The notes beneath the pieces were generated by a model. It was not told the DNA's origin, made no database searches, and saw only the letters and a program-made list of their open reading frames with translations. From the NCBI RefSeq assembly GCF_001577305.1, contig NZ_CP014518.1:3224001-3288000 (forward strand): DNA of 64,000 bases. The letters run 5' to 3'. The position numbers and the translations under genes were made by a program. Shown here one piece after another: positions 27,875-42,598 of this stretch (positions within the stretch are counted from its first letter, which is position 1; each line of letters begins with the position of its first letter). This stretch comes from Sinomonas atrocyanea (GTDB lineage: Bacteria > Actinomycetota > Actinomycetes > Actinomycetales > Micrococcaceae).

Positions 27875-29989
27875 CTACTCGCCGCGCGACTTCTGGATGA
27901 TCTCGTCGGCGACGGCCTTCGGGACCTCGGAGTAGCTGTCGAACTGCATCGAGTAGACAGCACGTCCCTGGGTCTTCGAGCGAAGGTCGCCGATGTAGCC
28001 GAACATCTCGGACAGCGGCACGAGGGCGCGGATGACCTTGACGCCGACAGCGTCCTCCATGGCCTGGATCTGGCCACGGCGGGAGTTCAGGTCGCCGATG
28101 ACGTCGCCCATGTACTCCTCGGGCGTACGGACCTCGACGGCCATGAGCGGCTCGAGGAGCACCGGGTTGGCGCGGCGTGCGCCCTCCTTGAACACCTGCG
28201 AACCGGCGATCTTGAACGCCATCTCCGAGGAGTCGACGTCGTGGTAGGCACCGTCGGTGAGCGACGCCTTCACGCCCACCATCGGGTAGCCCGCCAGGAT
28301 GCCGAACTGCATGGCGTCCTGGATGCCCGCGTCCACGCTCGGGATGTACTCGCGCGGGACGCGACCGCCGGTGACGGCGTTCACGAACTCGTAGAACGTG
28401 CCCTCCGCCGTGTCGAGCGGCTCGAACGTGACCTGCACCTTCGCGAACTGGCCGGAACCGCCAGTCTGCTTCTTGTGCGTGTAGTCGACCTTCTCGACCT
28501 TCTTCTTGATGGTCTCGCGGTAGGCCACCTGCGGCTTGCCCACGTTGGCCTCGACCTTGAACTCGCGGCGCATGCGGTCCACCAGGATGTCAAGGTGGAG
28601 CTCGCCCATGCCGCCGATCTCGGTCTGGCCGGTCTCCTCGTTGAGGGAGACGGTGAACGTCGGGTCCTCAGCGGAGAGCTTCTGGATGGCGGTGGAGAGC
28701 TTCTCCTGGTCGCCCTTGGTCTTCGGCTCGATGGCCACGAAGATCACGGGCTCGGGGAAGGTCATCGACTCGAGGACGATCGGGTTCGCCATGTCGCACA
28801 GCGTGTCGCCGGTCGTGGTGTCCTTGAGGCCGATCACCGCGTAGATGTGGCCAGCGTGGAGCTCCTCGACGGGGTTCTCCTTGTTGGCGTGCATCTGGAA
28901 GAGCTTGCCGAGGCGCTCCTTCTTGCCCTTCGTCGAGTTCAGCACCTGCATGCCCGAGGTCGCCTTGCCCGAGTACACGCGGATGAAGTTGAGCTGGCCG
29001 AAGAACGGGTGCGAAGCGATCTTGAACGCCAGAGCGGAGAACGGCTCCTCCTCGCTCGGCTTGCGGGTCATCTCGACCGTCTCGTCCTTCGGGTCGTGAC
29101 CGATCATGGCGGGCACGTCGAGCGGGGACGGGAGGTAGTCGATGACCGCGTCGAGCATCGGCTGGACGCCGCGGTTCTTGAACGCAGAGCCACAGAACAC
29201 GGGGTAGATCTCCGAGTTGACCGTGAGCTTGCGGATACCGGCCTTGAGCTCCTCGAGGGTGAGCTCCTCGCCCTCGAGGTACTTCTCCATGAGCTCCTCG
29301 GAGGCCTCAGCGACGGCCTCGACGAGCTCGTGGCGGTACTGCTCGGCCTTCTCCTGCATGTCCGCGGGGATCTCGCGGGTCTCGTAGGAGGCACCCATGG
29401 TCACGTCGCCCTTGGCGTCGCCAGGCCAGACGAGGGCCTTCATGGTGAGCAGGTCCACGACGCCGATGAAGTCGCTCTCGGAGCCGATGGGCAGCTGCAT
29501 GACGAGCGGCTTGGCACCGAGGCGCTTCACGATGGTGTCGACCGTGAAGTAGAAGTCGGCGCCGAGCTTGTCCATCTTGTTGACGAAGCAGATGCGCGGG
29601 ACGTCGTACTTGTCGGCCTGGCGCCACACCGTCTCGGACTGCGGCTCGACGCCCTCCTTGCCGTCGAAGACGGCGACGGCGCCGTCGAGCACGCGCAGGG
29701 AGCGCTCGACCTCTACCGTGAAGTCCACGTGGCCGGGCGTGTCGATGATGTTGATCTGGTTGTTGTTCCAGAAGCAGGACACGGCGGCAGACGTGATGGT
29801 GATGCCGCGCTCCTTCTCCTGCTCCATCCAGTCGGTCGTCGAGGCGCCGTCGTGCGTCTCGCCGATCTTGTGCGTCATGCCCGTGTAGAAGAGAATGCGC
29901 TCGGTCGTGGTGGTCTTGCCGGCATCGATGTGCGCCATGATGCCGATGTTGCGGACCCTGCTGAGGTCGGTAAGCACGTCGAGTGCCAC
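27875..29989 (-). CDS. fusA: Translation elongation factor G
   Basis: 704 residues. Translocase GTPase. G1 AHIDAGKTTTTERIL, G3 DTPGHVDFT, G4 NKMDKLGAD; domain IV reads GGSGQFAKVQ with the tip GGRVPREYIPSVDAGIQDAM. GTG start at 29989 with AGGGAGA upstream. Standard fusA length. Separated from rpsG by a strong hairpin. Confidence 0.98.
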   Translation of the reverse strand: MALDVLTDLSRVRNIGIMAHIDAGKTTTTERILFYTGMTHKIGETHDGASTTDWMEQEKERGITITSAAVSCFWNNNQINIIDTPGHVDFTVEVERSLRVLDGAVAVFDGKEGVEPQSETVWRQADKYDVPRICFVNKMDKLGADFYFTVDTIVKRLGAKPLVMQLPIGSESDFIGVVDLLTMKALVWPGDAKGDVTMGASYETREIPADMQEKAEQYRHELVEAVAEASEELMEKYLEGEELTLEELKAGIRKLTVNSEIYPVFCGSAFKNRGVQPMLDAVIDYLPSPLDVPAMIGHDPKDETVEMTRKPSEEEPFSALAFKIASHPFFGQLNFIRVYSGKATSGMQVLNSTKGKKERLGKLFQMHANKENPVEELHAGHIYAVIGLKDTTTGDTLCDMANPIVLESMTFPEPVIFVAIEPKTKGDQEKLSTAIQKLSAEDPTFTVSLNEETGQTEIGGMGELHLDILVDRMRREFKVEANVGKPQVAYRETIKKKVEKVDYTHKKQTGGSGQFAKVQVTFEPLDTAEGTFYEFVNAVTGGRVPREYIPSVDAGIQDAMQFGILAGYPMVGVKASLTDGAYHDVDSSEMAFKIAGSQVFKEGARRANPVLLEPLMAVEVRTPEEYMGDVIGDLNSRRGQIQAMEDAVGVKVIRALVPLSEMFGYIGDLRSKTQGRAVYSMQFDSYSEVPKAVADEIIQKSRGE

Positions 29990-30022
29990 GGTGTCTCCCT
30001 GTTTGTCCTAAATGGCTGCACG

Positions 30023-30055
30023 TTCGCCGCCGGCCCTCGTGGGGCCGGCGGCGAA
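30023..30055 (-). terminator. Strong intergenic hairpin between rpsG and fusA
   Basis: A perfect 14-bp stem (TTCGCCGCCGGCCC at 30023-30036 with 30042-30055), five-base loop. It sits inside the str operon, between rpsG and fusA, and has no T-run. It could attenuate, process or stabilise the transcript. Confidence 0.55.
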
Positions 30056-30063
30056 CCCTGGCA

Positions 30064-30534
30064 TTACCAGCGGTAGTGGGCGAAGGCCTTGTTGGACTCG
30101 GCCATCTTGTGCGTGTCCTCGCGGCGCTTCACAGCGGCACCGAGGCCGTTCGAGGCGTCCAAGATCTCGTTCTGGAGACGCTCGGTCATCGTCTTCTCGC
30201 GGCGGGCCTTCGAGTAGCCGACGAGCCAGCGGAGGGCCAGCGCGGTGGCGCGGCCGGGCTTGACCTCGACCGGGACCTGGTAGGTCGCGCCGCCGACGCG
30301 GCGGGAGCGGACCTCGAGGGTCGGGCGGACGTTGTCCATGGCCTTCTTGAGCGCCGCGACGGGGTCGTTGCCCGTCTTCTGGCGGGCGCCCTCGAGGGCA
30401 CCGTAGACGATGCGCTCGGCCGTGGACTTCTTGCCGTCCACGAGGACCTTGTTGATGAGCTGCGTCACGAGCGGCGAACCGTAGACCGGGTCGACGACGA
30501 GAGGACGCTTCGGGGCAGGGCCCTTACGAGGCAT
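30064..30534 (-). CDS. rpsG: Small subunit ribosomal protein S7 (uS7)
   Basis: 156 residues from MPRKGPAPKR to FAHYRW, the standard length. A longer upstream in-frame extension exists but belongs to other sequence (it runs through rpsL in another frame), so ATG 30534 is chosen. It shares one base with the rpsL stop. Confidence 0.97.
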   Translation of the reverse strand: MPRKGPAPKRPLVVDPVYGSPLVTQLINKVLVDGKKSTAERIVYGALEGARQKTGNDPVAALKKAMDNVRPTLEVRSRRVGGATYQVPVEVKPGRATALALRWLVGYSKARREKTMTERLQNEILDASNGLGAAVKRREDTHKMAESNKAFAHYRW

Positions 30535-30908
30535 TACTTCTTCTCCTTCTTGGCGCCGTAGCGGCTGCGGGCCTGCTGGCGGTTCTTGACACCCTGGGTG
30601 TCGAGGGCACCGCGGACGATCTTGTAGCGGACACCGGGAAGGTCCTTCACGCGGCCGCCGCGCACGAGCACGATCGAGTGCTCCTGGAGGTTGTGGCCGA
30701 CGCCGGGGATGTAGGCCGTGACCTCGACGCCGCCGTTGAGGCGGACGCGCGCGACCTTGCGGAGCGCGGAGTTCGGCTTCTTCGGGGTCGTGGTGTACAC
30801 ACGGGTGCACACGCCACGACGCATGGGGCTGCCCTTGAGGGCAGGGGCCTTGGTCTTGGAGACCTTCGGCGTGCGGCCCTTCCGGACCAGCTGCTGAATA
30901 GTAGGCAC
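30534..30908 (-). CDS. rpsL: Small subunit ribosomal protein S12 (uS12)
   Basis: 124 residues beginning VPTIQQLVRKGR, so the start is GTG 30908 with CGGAG seven bases upstream; longer in-frame extensions are not conserved. Lys43 and Lys88 (TPKKPNSALR and GGRVKDLPGV) are wild type, predicting streptomycin sensitivity at this locus. First gene of the str operon. Confidence 0.97.
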   Translation of the reverse strand: MPTIQQLVRKGRTPKVSKTKAPALKGSPMRRGVCTRVYTTTPKKPNSALRKVARVRLNGGVEVTAYIPGVGHNLQEHSIVLVRGGRVKDLPGVRYKIVRGALDTQGVKNRQQARSRYGAKKEKK

Positions 30909-31303
30909 TATCGCTCCGTCTTGTACTTGCGTACGTCGTTGAACTTCCGCCCACGTCTGCCCGTGATGGAGGGATTCGGTGGACGCTCTCGGTTGCTTCG
31001 CACTTCTGCGGCAACCGACCGTAGGCGTGCAAAAGTGTGGCATTCGTTGCGCACCAACCCCGCAACCCGGAAACAGGCTCCGTCGTCGCTGGGCCCCAGA
31101 GGGCTTTCCCGACGGCCTTCATCCACTGCCACACAGAAACAATCGAAGAAAGCCTATCACGGAGCGGGGGCAGGGCCGAATCGCCCCTCCCCCGCCTCCC
31201 GTCCCACCCGCCGAGGTCACCCCGTGGACGCGCGAGATCGGGCCTCCGGTCCCTGCCCGAGACGCACGAGGGCGGCTCCAGGCGGGCGGCCCGTGCTGGG
31301 ACG
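30909..31303 (-). promoter_or_regulatory. Leader/promoter region of the str operon
   Basis: About 395 bp with no supported gene on either strand. A small inverted repeat, CGGTTGC at 30990-30996 against GCAACCG at 31011-31017, lies on the leader. AT-richer stretches near 31130-31160 (minus strand TAGGCT followed by T-rich sequence) may hold the promoter; I cannot assign it. Confidence 0.3.
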
Positions 31304-31341
31304 CCGGACGGCCGGCACCCTGAGGGGTGCCGGCCGTCCGG
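31304..31341 (-). terminator. Terminator after rpoC
   Basis: A perfect 17-bp stem (31304-31320 with 31325-31341, containing GGACGGCCGGCACCC) and a TGAG loop, 19 bases past the rpoC stop. Confidence 0.85.
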
Positions 31342-31359
31342 TCTGGACCGTGCTGCGGA

Positions 31360-35259
<3,900 letters not shown>

Positions 35260-35317
35260 TGTGGTCCCTTATCTCTCGTGTCTCGAAAGTCTTGCTGCTG
35301 CCGGTGCCGGTGGAGGG

Positions 35318-38818
<3,501 letters not shown>

Positions 38819-38944
38819 GAGGGATCCTTCCACAGACCTTCAGGATTGTCCGCACCCTCCCCCGACGGGGCCTTGGCCCGCAGAACCTCATGGTTGACCG
38901 CGTGACCGTCCCGAGAGCCCACCGCTATATGAAGGCACCACCGG

Positions 38945-38958
38945 TTAACAGCTGTTAA
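38945..38958. promoter_or_regulatory. TTAACAGCTGTTAA palindrome in the rpoB leader
   Basis: A perfect 14-bp AT-rich palindrome about 21 bases downstream of the putative -10 of rpoBC. It could bind a regulator near or just after the transcription start. It stands out in a region that is otherwise G/C-rich. Confidence 0.5.
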
Positions 38959-38978
38959 AAGGGAGAACGCAAAGATTT

Positions 38979-39030
38979 ACCATACCGCAGATGGGCGCAC
39001 GTGTCTACCGCACACCGCGCGTCGGGTCAA
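38979..39030 (-). promoter_or_regulatory. Overlapping tandem promoters of rpoBC
   Basis: On the minus strand, TTGACC (39025-39030), 17 bases, TAGACA (39002-39007), 17 bases, TATGGT (38979-38984). TAGACA can serve as the -10 of the first promoter and as the -35 (five of six bases) of a second one. Both spacings are ideal. These lie about 160-210 bases upstream of the rpoB start, leaving a long leader. Confidence 0.65.
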
Positions 39031-39239
39031 GTGTCCCGCTGGCATCGCCTGGAATCACCCTCGATTCGGCCGCCGTACGAACAGGTCGCGAACCACACTG
39101 TACACCCGGCATCCGCCGGCGTCCGGTGGGCGGCCTCTGGCGCTGCCGGGGACCCATGGCTGTAGCCTGATGGACACCACAGGGCTCCGGGGCGCATCCC
39201 GGGGACCCGCAGGCACGTCAGATCCGGGAGCGAAGCACC

Positions 39240-40427
39240 ATGAGCAACGACGACGTCGTCATCCTCTCCGCAGCTCGCACGCCGCTGGGCCGCCTCAACG
39301 GCCAGCTCGTCTCCTTCACCGCGGTGGAGCTCGGGACCCACGCGATCAGGGCCGCGATCGGTCGCGCCGGAATCGGCGCCGAGGCCGTGGACGCCGTGAT
39401 CATGGGCCAGGTGCTCCAGGCGGGCGCCGGGCAGAACCCCGCGAGGCAGAGCGCGATCGCGGCGGGCATCGGCTGGGACGTGCCGTGCGTGACCATCAAC
39501 AAGGTCTGCCTCTCCGGTCTCACCGCCGTGATCGACGCGGCCCGGATGATCCGCGCCGGGGACGCGACCGTGGTGGTGGCCGGCGGCCAGGAGTCGATGT
39601 CCCGTGCCCCGCACGTGCTCCCCGGCTCCCGCCAGGGCTGGACCTACGGCACGGTCGGCGCCCTCGACGTCGCCGCCCACGACGGCCTGACGGATGCGTT
39701 CGACGGGCAGTCGATGGGCCTGTCCACCGAGATGCGGAACCTGGCCCTCGGCATCGGCCGAGACGCCCAGGACGAGGTCGCCGCCGCCTCCCACGTGCGC
39801 GCCGCGGTCGCCCAGAAGGAGGGCGTGTTCGACGACGAGATCGCCCCGATCGAGGTCAAGCAGCGCAAGGGGGACCCGATCCTCCTGTCCGCGGACGAGG
39901 GGGTCAGGCCCAACACCTCCCGCGAGACCCTCGCCCCGCTGCGGCCCGCGTTCGCGACCGATGGCACCATCACCGCGGGCAACTCCTCGCCGCTCTCCGA
40001 CGGCGCCGCGGCCCTGGTCCTGACCAGCCGCGCCTACGCCGAGGAGCACGGTCTTGATTGGCTCGCCGTGGTGGGCAGGCCGGGGCAGGTGGCCGGCCCC
40101 GACAACTCGCTCCACTCGCAGCCGTCCCACGCCATCTCGCAGGCCCTCTCCCGCGCTCAGTGGAGCACCGCGGACCTCGACTTCATCGAGATCAACGAGG
40201 CCTTCGGCTCGGTGGCCGTCCAGTCGCTCAAGGACCTCGACTACCCGCTCGAGAAGTGCAACATCCACGGCGGCGCGATCGCCCTCGGCCACCCGATCGG
40301 CGCCTCGGGCGCCCGGCTCGCCGGCCACGCCGCGCACGAGCTCGCCCGGCGCGGCTCCGGCAAGGCCGCGGTGGCCCTCTGCGGCGGCGGCGGGCAGGGC
40401 GAGGCCCTGCTCCTCTACCGGGACTGA
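39240..40427 (+). CDS. Acetyl-CoA C-acetyltransferase (thiolase)
   Basis: 395 residues. Condenses or cleaves acyl-CoA. Cys90 in NKVCLSGL is the acyl-binding nucleophile, His351 in LGHPIGASGA and Cys381 in ALCGGGGQGEALL complete the site. Lengths and motifs match biosynthetic-type acetoacetyl-CoA thiolases. ATG 39240 has GGGAGCG upstream. Co-directional with the YbaK gene nine bases later; together they are an island on the opposite strand between rpoB and rplL. Whether it acts in fatty-acid breakdown or in synthesis of acetoacetyl-CoA is open. Confidence 0.92.
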   Translation: MSNDDVVILSAARTPLGRLNGQLVSFTAVELGTHAIRAAIGRAGIGAEAVDAVIMGQVLQAGAGQNPARQSAIAAGIGWDVPCVTINKVCLSGLTAVIDAARMIRAGDATVVVAGGQESMSRAPHVLPGSRQGWTYGTVGALDVAAHDGLTDAFDGQSMGLSTEMRNLALGIGRDAQDEVAAASHVRAAVAQKEGVFDDEIAPIEVKQRKGDPILLSADEGVRPNTSRETLAPLRPAFATDGTITAGNSSPLSDGAAALVLTSRAYAEEHGLDWLAVVGRPGQVAGPDNSLHSQPSHAISQALSRAQWSTADLDFIEINEAFGSVAVQSLKDLDYPLEKCNIHGGAIALGHPIGASGARLAGHAAHELARRGSGKAAVALCGGGGQGEALLLYRD

Positions 40428-40436
40428 GGGGCAGCC

Positions 40437-40964
40437 ATGACGCACGACGGCGCGGGGCCGGCTCCCGCGGCAGGCGAGGGGCCGGCGTCGGCCGCCTCAG
40501 GCGACGGCCACGCGAGGTTCCTCGCCGACGCCGCCGCCCACGGGATCGACGTCCAGGTGGCCGAGCGCGGGCGCGCCCGCAGCCTCGAGGAGGCGGCGGC
40601 GAACCTCGGGATCGAGCCGCGGGACATCGTGAAGTCGCTCGTAGTCAAGCACCCCGACGGCTCGTTCCTGTTCGCGCTCATCCCGGGCGACCGGCAGATC
40701 TCCTGGCCCAAGCTCCGGGGACTGCTCGGGGTCAACCGGCTCTCGATGCCGCCCGCTGACGTGGCCCTTGCGGCGACCGGGTACGAGCGCGGCACCATCA
40801 CGCCCCTGGGGTCCTCGACGCCGTGGCCGGTGTGGGCCGACGCGTCGATCTCGGGGCGCATCTCCCTCGGGGCCGGGGCGCACGGGCTGAGCGCGTTCGT
40901 GGACGCCTCGGAGCTGCTCGCGGCGCTGGGGGCGACGATCGCCGACATCAGCGAGCCCGCCTGA
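40437..40964 (+). CDS. YbaK/EbsC-type aminoacyl-tRNA deacylase
   Basis: 175 residues. YbaK/ProX-superfamily protein, which clears mischarged tRNA (for example Cys- or Ala-tRNAPro in related enzymes). The conserved Lys in IVKSLVVKHPDGS and the C-terminal GHGLSAFVDASELL-like segment (GAGAHGLSAFVDASEL) support the family. About 25 residues at the N-terminus are Ala/Gly-rich and not conserved. Substrate specificity is unknown. Confidence 0.88.
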   Translation: MTHDGAGPAPAAGEGPASAASGDGHARFLADAAAHGIDVQVAERGRARSLEEAAANLGIEPRDIVKSLVVKHPDGSFLFALIPGDRQISWPKLRGLLGVNRLSMPPADVALAATGYERGTITPLGSSTPWPVWADASISGRISLGAGAHGLSAFVDASELLAALGATIADISEPA

Positions 40965-41024
40965 CCCACACACGCCGGTGGCAGTCCACGTTTCGCCCAG
41001 GCGTGCGCCTTCCGTGGACTACAG

Positions 41025-41044
41025 GACGAGAAGTGAACTTCCGC
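41025..41044. repeat. Diverged copy of the GAGAAGTG(C/A)ACTTC palindrome
   Basis: GACGAGAAGTGAACTTCCGC lies 60 bases after the YbaK gene. It shares the GAGAAGTG-ACTTC core with the palindromes at 13076 and 14391. It sits inside a longer loose inverted repeat, GTCCACG at 40984-40990 against CGTGGAC at 41013-41019. Confidence 0.55.
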
Positions 41045-41107
41045 AGCTCGCTCGTGCGAGACGTGAACTGTTGCACCACGGTGCGTGCGCAGAGGCCCCC
41101 CGGGGGG

Positions 41108-41147
41108 GGACCTCGCACTCCCCCGGAGGGACCTCGCACTCCCCCGG
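41108..41147. repeat. Two tandem 21-bp repeats
   Basis: GGACCTCGCACTCCCCCGG at 41108-41126 recurs at 41129-41147 (unit 21 bp); a partial third copy begins at about 41149. Lies between convergent YbaK and rplL genes, just before the rplL terminator. Confidence 0.8.
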
Positions 41148-41179
41148 GTGACCTCGGCGGGGTGAGGGGCGGAGACGCG

Positions 41180-41217
41180 GAAGGGCCCCGCGGTCCGTGT
41201 GGACTGCGGGGCCCTTC
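41180..41217 (-). terminator. Terminator after rplL
   Basis: A 17-bp stem (41180-41196 with 41201-41217, AAGGGCCCCGCGG-type arms, one G-T pair), GTGT loop, 36 bases past the rplL stop. Confidence 0.8.
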
Positions 41218-41253
41218 GTCCAGAGCCGGGGCTCCGGATCAAGCGGGGAAAAC

Positions 41254-41631
41254 CTACTTGAGGGTGACCGTGGCGCCGGCGGCCTCGAGGGTCTCCTTGG
41301 CCTTGTCGGCAGCCTCCTTGGTCGCGCCCTCGAGGACGGCCTTGGGGGCCGAGTCGACGAGGTCCTTGGCCTCCTTCAGGCCGAGGGAGGTCAGGGCGCG
41401 CACCTCCTTGATGACCGCGATCTTCTTGTCGCCAGCGGCCTCGAGGATGACGTCGAAGGAGGTCTTCTCCTCCTCGGCAGCGGCCTCGCCGCCGGCAGCG
41501 GGGCCCGCGACGGCCACGGCAGCAGCGGTGACCTCGAAGACCTCCTCGAACTTCTTCACGAACTCGGAGAGCTCGATGATGGAGAGCTCCTTGAAGGCCT
41601 CGATCAGCTCGTCCTGGGTGAGCTTCGCCAT
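41254..41631 (-). CDS. rplL: Ribosomal stalk protein L7/L12 (bL12)
   Basis: 125 residues. N-terminal dimerisation helix region MAKLTQDELIEAFKELSII, Ala/Gly hinge, and C-terminal factor-binding domain with VIKEVRALTSLGLKEAKDLVD. Recruits elongation factors; encoded 78 bases after rplJ. Confidence 0.97.
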   Translation of the reverse strand: MAKLTQDELIEAFKELSIIELSEFVKKFEEVFEVTAAAVAVAGPAAGGEAAAEEEKTSFDVILEAAGDKKIAVIKEVRALTSLGLKEAKDLVDSAPKAVLEGATKEAADKAKETLEAAGATVTLK

Positions 41632-41708
41632 GGTTGGCGTCCTTTCACTTGGGTGGCGTCCGCCCGCAGTGGGCGGGGCGCCGAGAATATGGGGGTGGGG
41701 GAAGAGAA

Positions 41709-42302
41709 TCAGTTCTCTTCGGCAGCGGCCGGGGCGGCCTCGGCGGCAGCCGGAGCCTCCTCAGCAGCGGGGGCCTCGGACTCGGCAGCGGGAGCCTCGG
41801 CGGCAGCCGGAGCGCCGCCCTCCTCCTCGAGCTTGAGACGCAGGGCGTCGATGATGCGCGCAGCCGCGGCCATGGGCGCCTTGAGGACACCCGCAACCCG
41901 TGCGAGCTGCAGCTCGCGGGACTCCAGGGCCGCCAGTGCGGCGACCTCGCTCGCGTCGAGCGCCTTGCCCTCGAAGAAGCCGGTCTTGATGACCAGCTGC
42001 TTGTTGTCCTTGGCAAAGTCGGTCAGGCTCTTGGCGGCCGCAACGGCGTCACCCTTGATGAACGCGATCGCGGTGGGGCCGGCAAGCTGGCCGTCGAACG
42101 CGTCGACACCCGCTTCCTTGGCAGCGATGGCGGTCAGGGAGTTCTTGACGACCGAGAACTTGTTGTCGGTGCCGAGCGCACGACGCAGCTTCTTGAGCTG
42201 GGCGACGGAGAGCCCACGGTATTCGGTCAGGACTGCAGCGTTCGACTCCTGGAAATCCTTGGTGATCTCCTCGACAGCTGCCACCTTGGTAGGCGTTGCC
42301 AT
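41709..42302 (-). CDS. rplJ: Large subunit ribosomal protein L10 (uL10) with acidic tail
   Basis: 197 residues from ATG 42302 (MATPTKVAAVEEI); an in-frame start 72 bases upstream lies inside the leader hairpin and is not used. YRGLSVAQLKKLRRAL is the L10 core. The last 45 or so residues are Ala/Glu/Pro-rich (APAAEEAPAAAEA), beyond the L12-binding helix. GGAAGGAGG lies close before the ATG. Confidence 0.96.
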   Translation of the reverse strand: MATPTKVAAVEEITKDFQESNAAVLTEYRGLSVAQLKKLRRALGTDNKFSVVKNSLTAIAAKEAGVDAFDGQLAGPTAIAFIKGDAVAAAKSLTDFAKDNKQLVIKTGFFEGKALDASEVAALAALESRELQLARVAGVLKAPMAAAARIIDALRLKLEEEGGAPAAAEAPAAESEAPAAEEAPAAAEAAPAAAEEN

Positions 42303-42519
42303 AACCCTCCTTCCGGGGAACAGAAGCCGGTGGGGGCGGGCCCGTGAAACGTCAAACGCCCCGCGCAAGTGCACGGGGCGTGGTCTGCGCGGCCTGGGGC
42401 CGCGAGCATTCGCTCAGTTCACCTGCGCAGGCCGCCCCACGAAATCGGGGACCTTCGGTGGAGGTGCGGGCCGCTTCTCGGCACACACGATCCAACGACC
42501 GGCGGTCTTTGGTGCTTCA
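42303..42519 (-). promoter_or_regulatory. rplJ leader with an L10-type regulatory hairpin
   Basis: About 217 bases of transcribed leader. The stem CGCCCCG at 42357-42363 with CGGGGCG at 42374-42380 is followed on the minus strand by TTTGACGTTTC, resembling an attenuator. Upstream in the leader there are further inverted repeats around GGCCTGCGCAGG. Known: L10-L12 binds its own leader in many bacteria. Inferred here from position and structure. Confidence 0.5.
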
Positions 42520-42549
42520 ACTGTACGGGACGATCCTCGGCCCGGCCAA
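42520..42549 (-). promoter_or_regulatory. Candidate rplJL promoter
   Basis: On the minus strand TTGGCC (42544-42549), 18 bases, TACAGT (42520-42525). It lies about 220 bases before rplJ and immediately beyond the ligase stop, so the rplJL leader starts almost at the end of that gene. Confidence 0.55.
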
Positions 42550-42598
42550 ATCGGTGGATGCACGACGCCGGCCGCGCACCCATCGCGGCCCCGCCCGC

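Noticed and set aside
27824..30076. Long plus-strand frame opposite fusA
   Set aside because: Antisense shadow typical of high-GC genes; product is Leu/Val/His/Asp-rich with no domain.
30534..31134. An in-frame extension upstream of rpsG to base 31134
   Set aside because: It passes through rpsL in a different frame; S7 starts MPRKGPAPK at 30534 with standard length.
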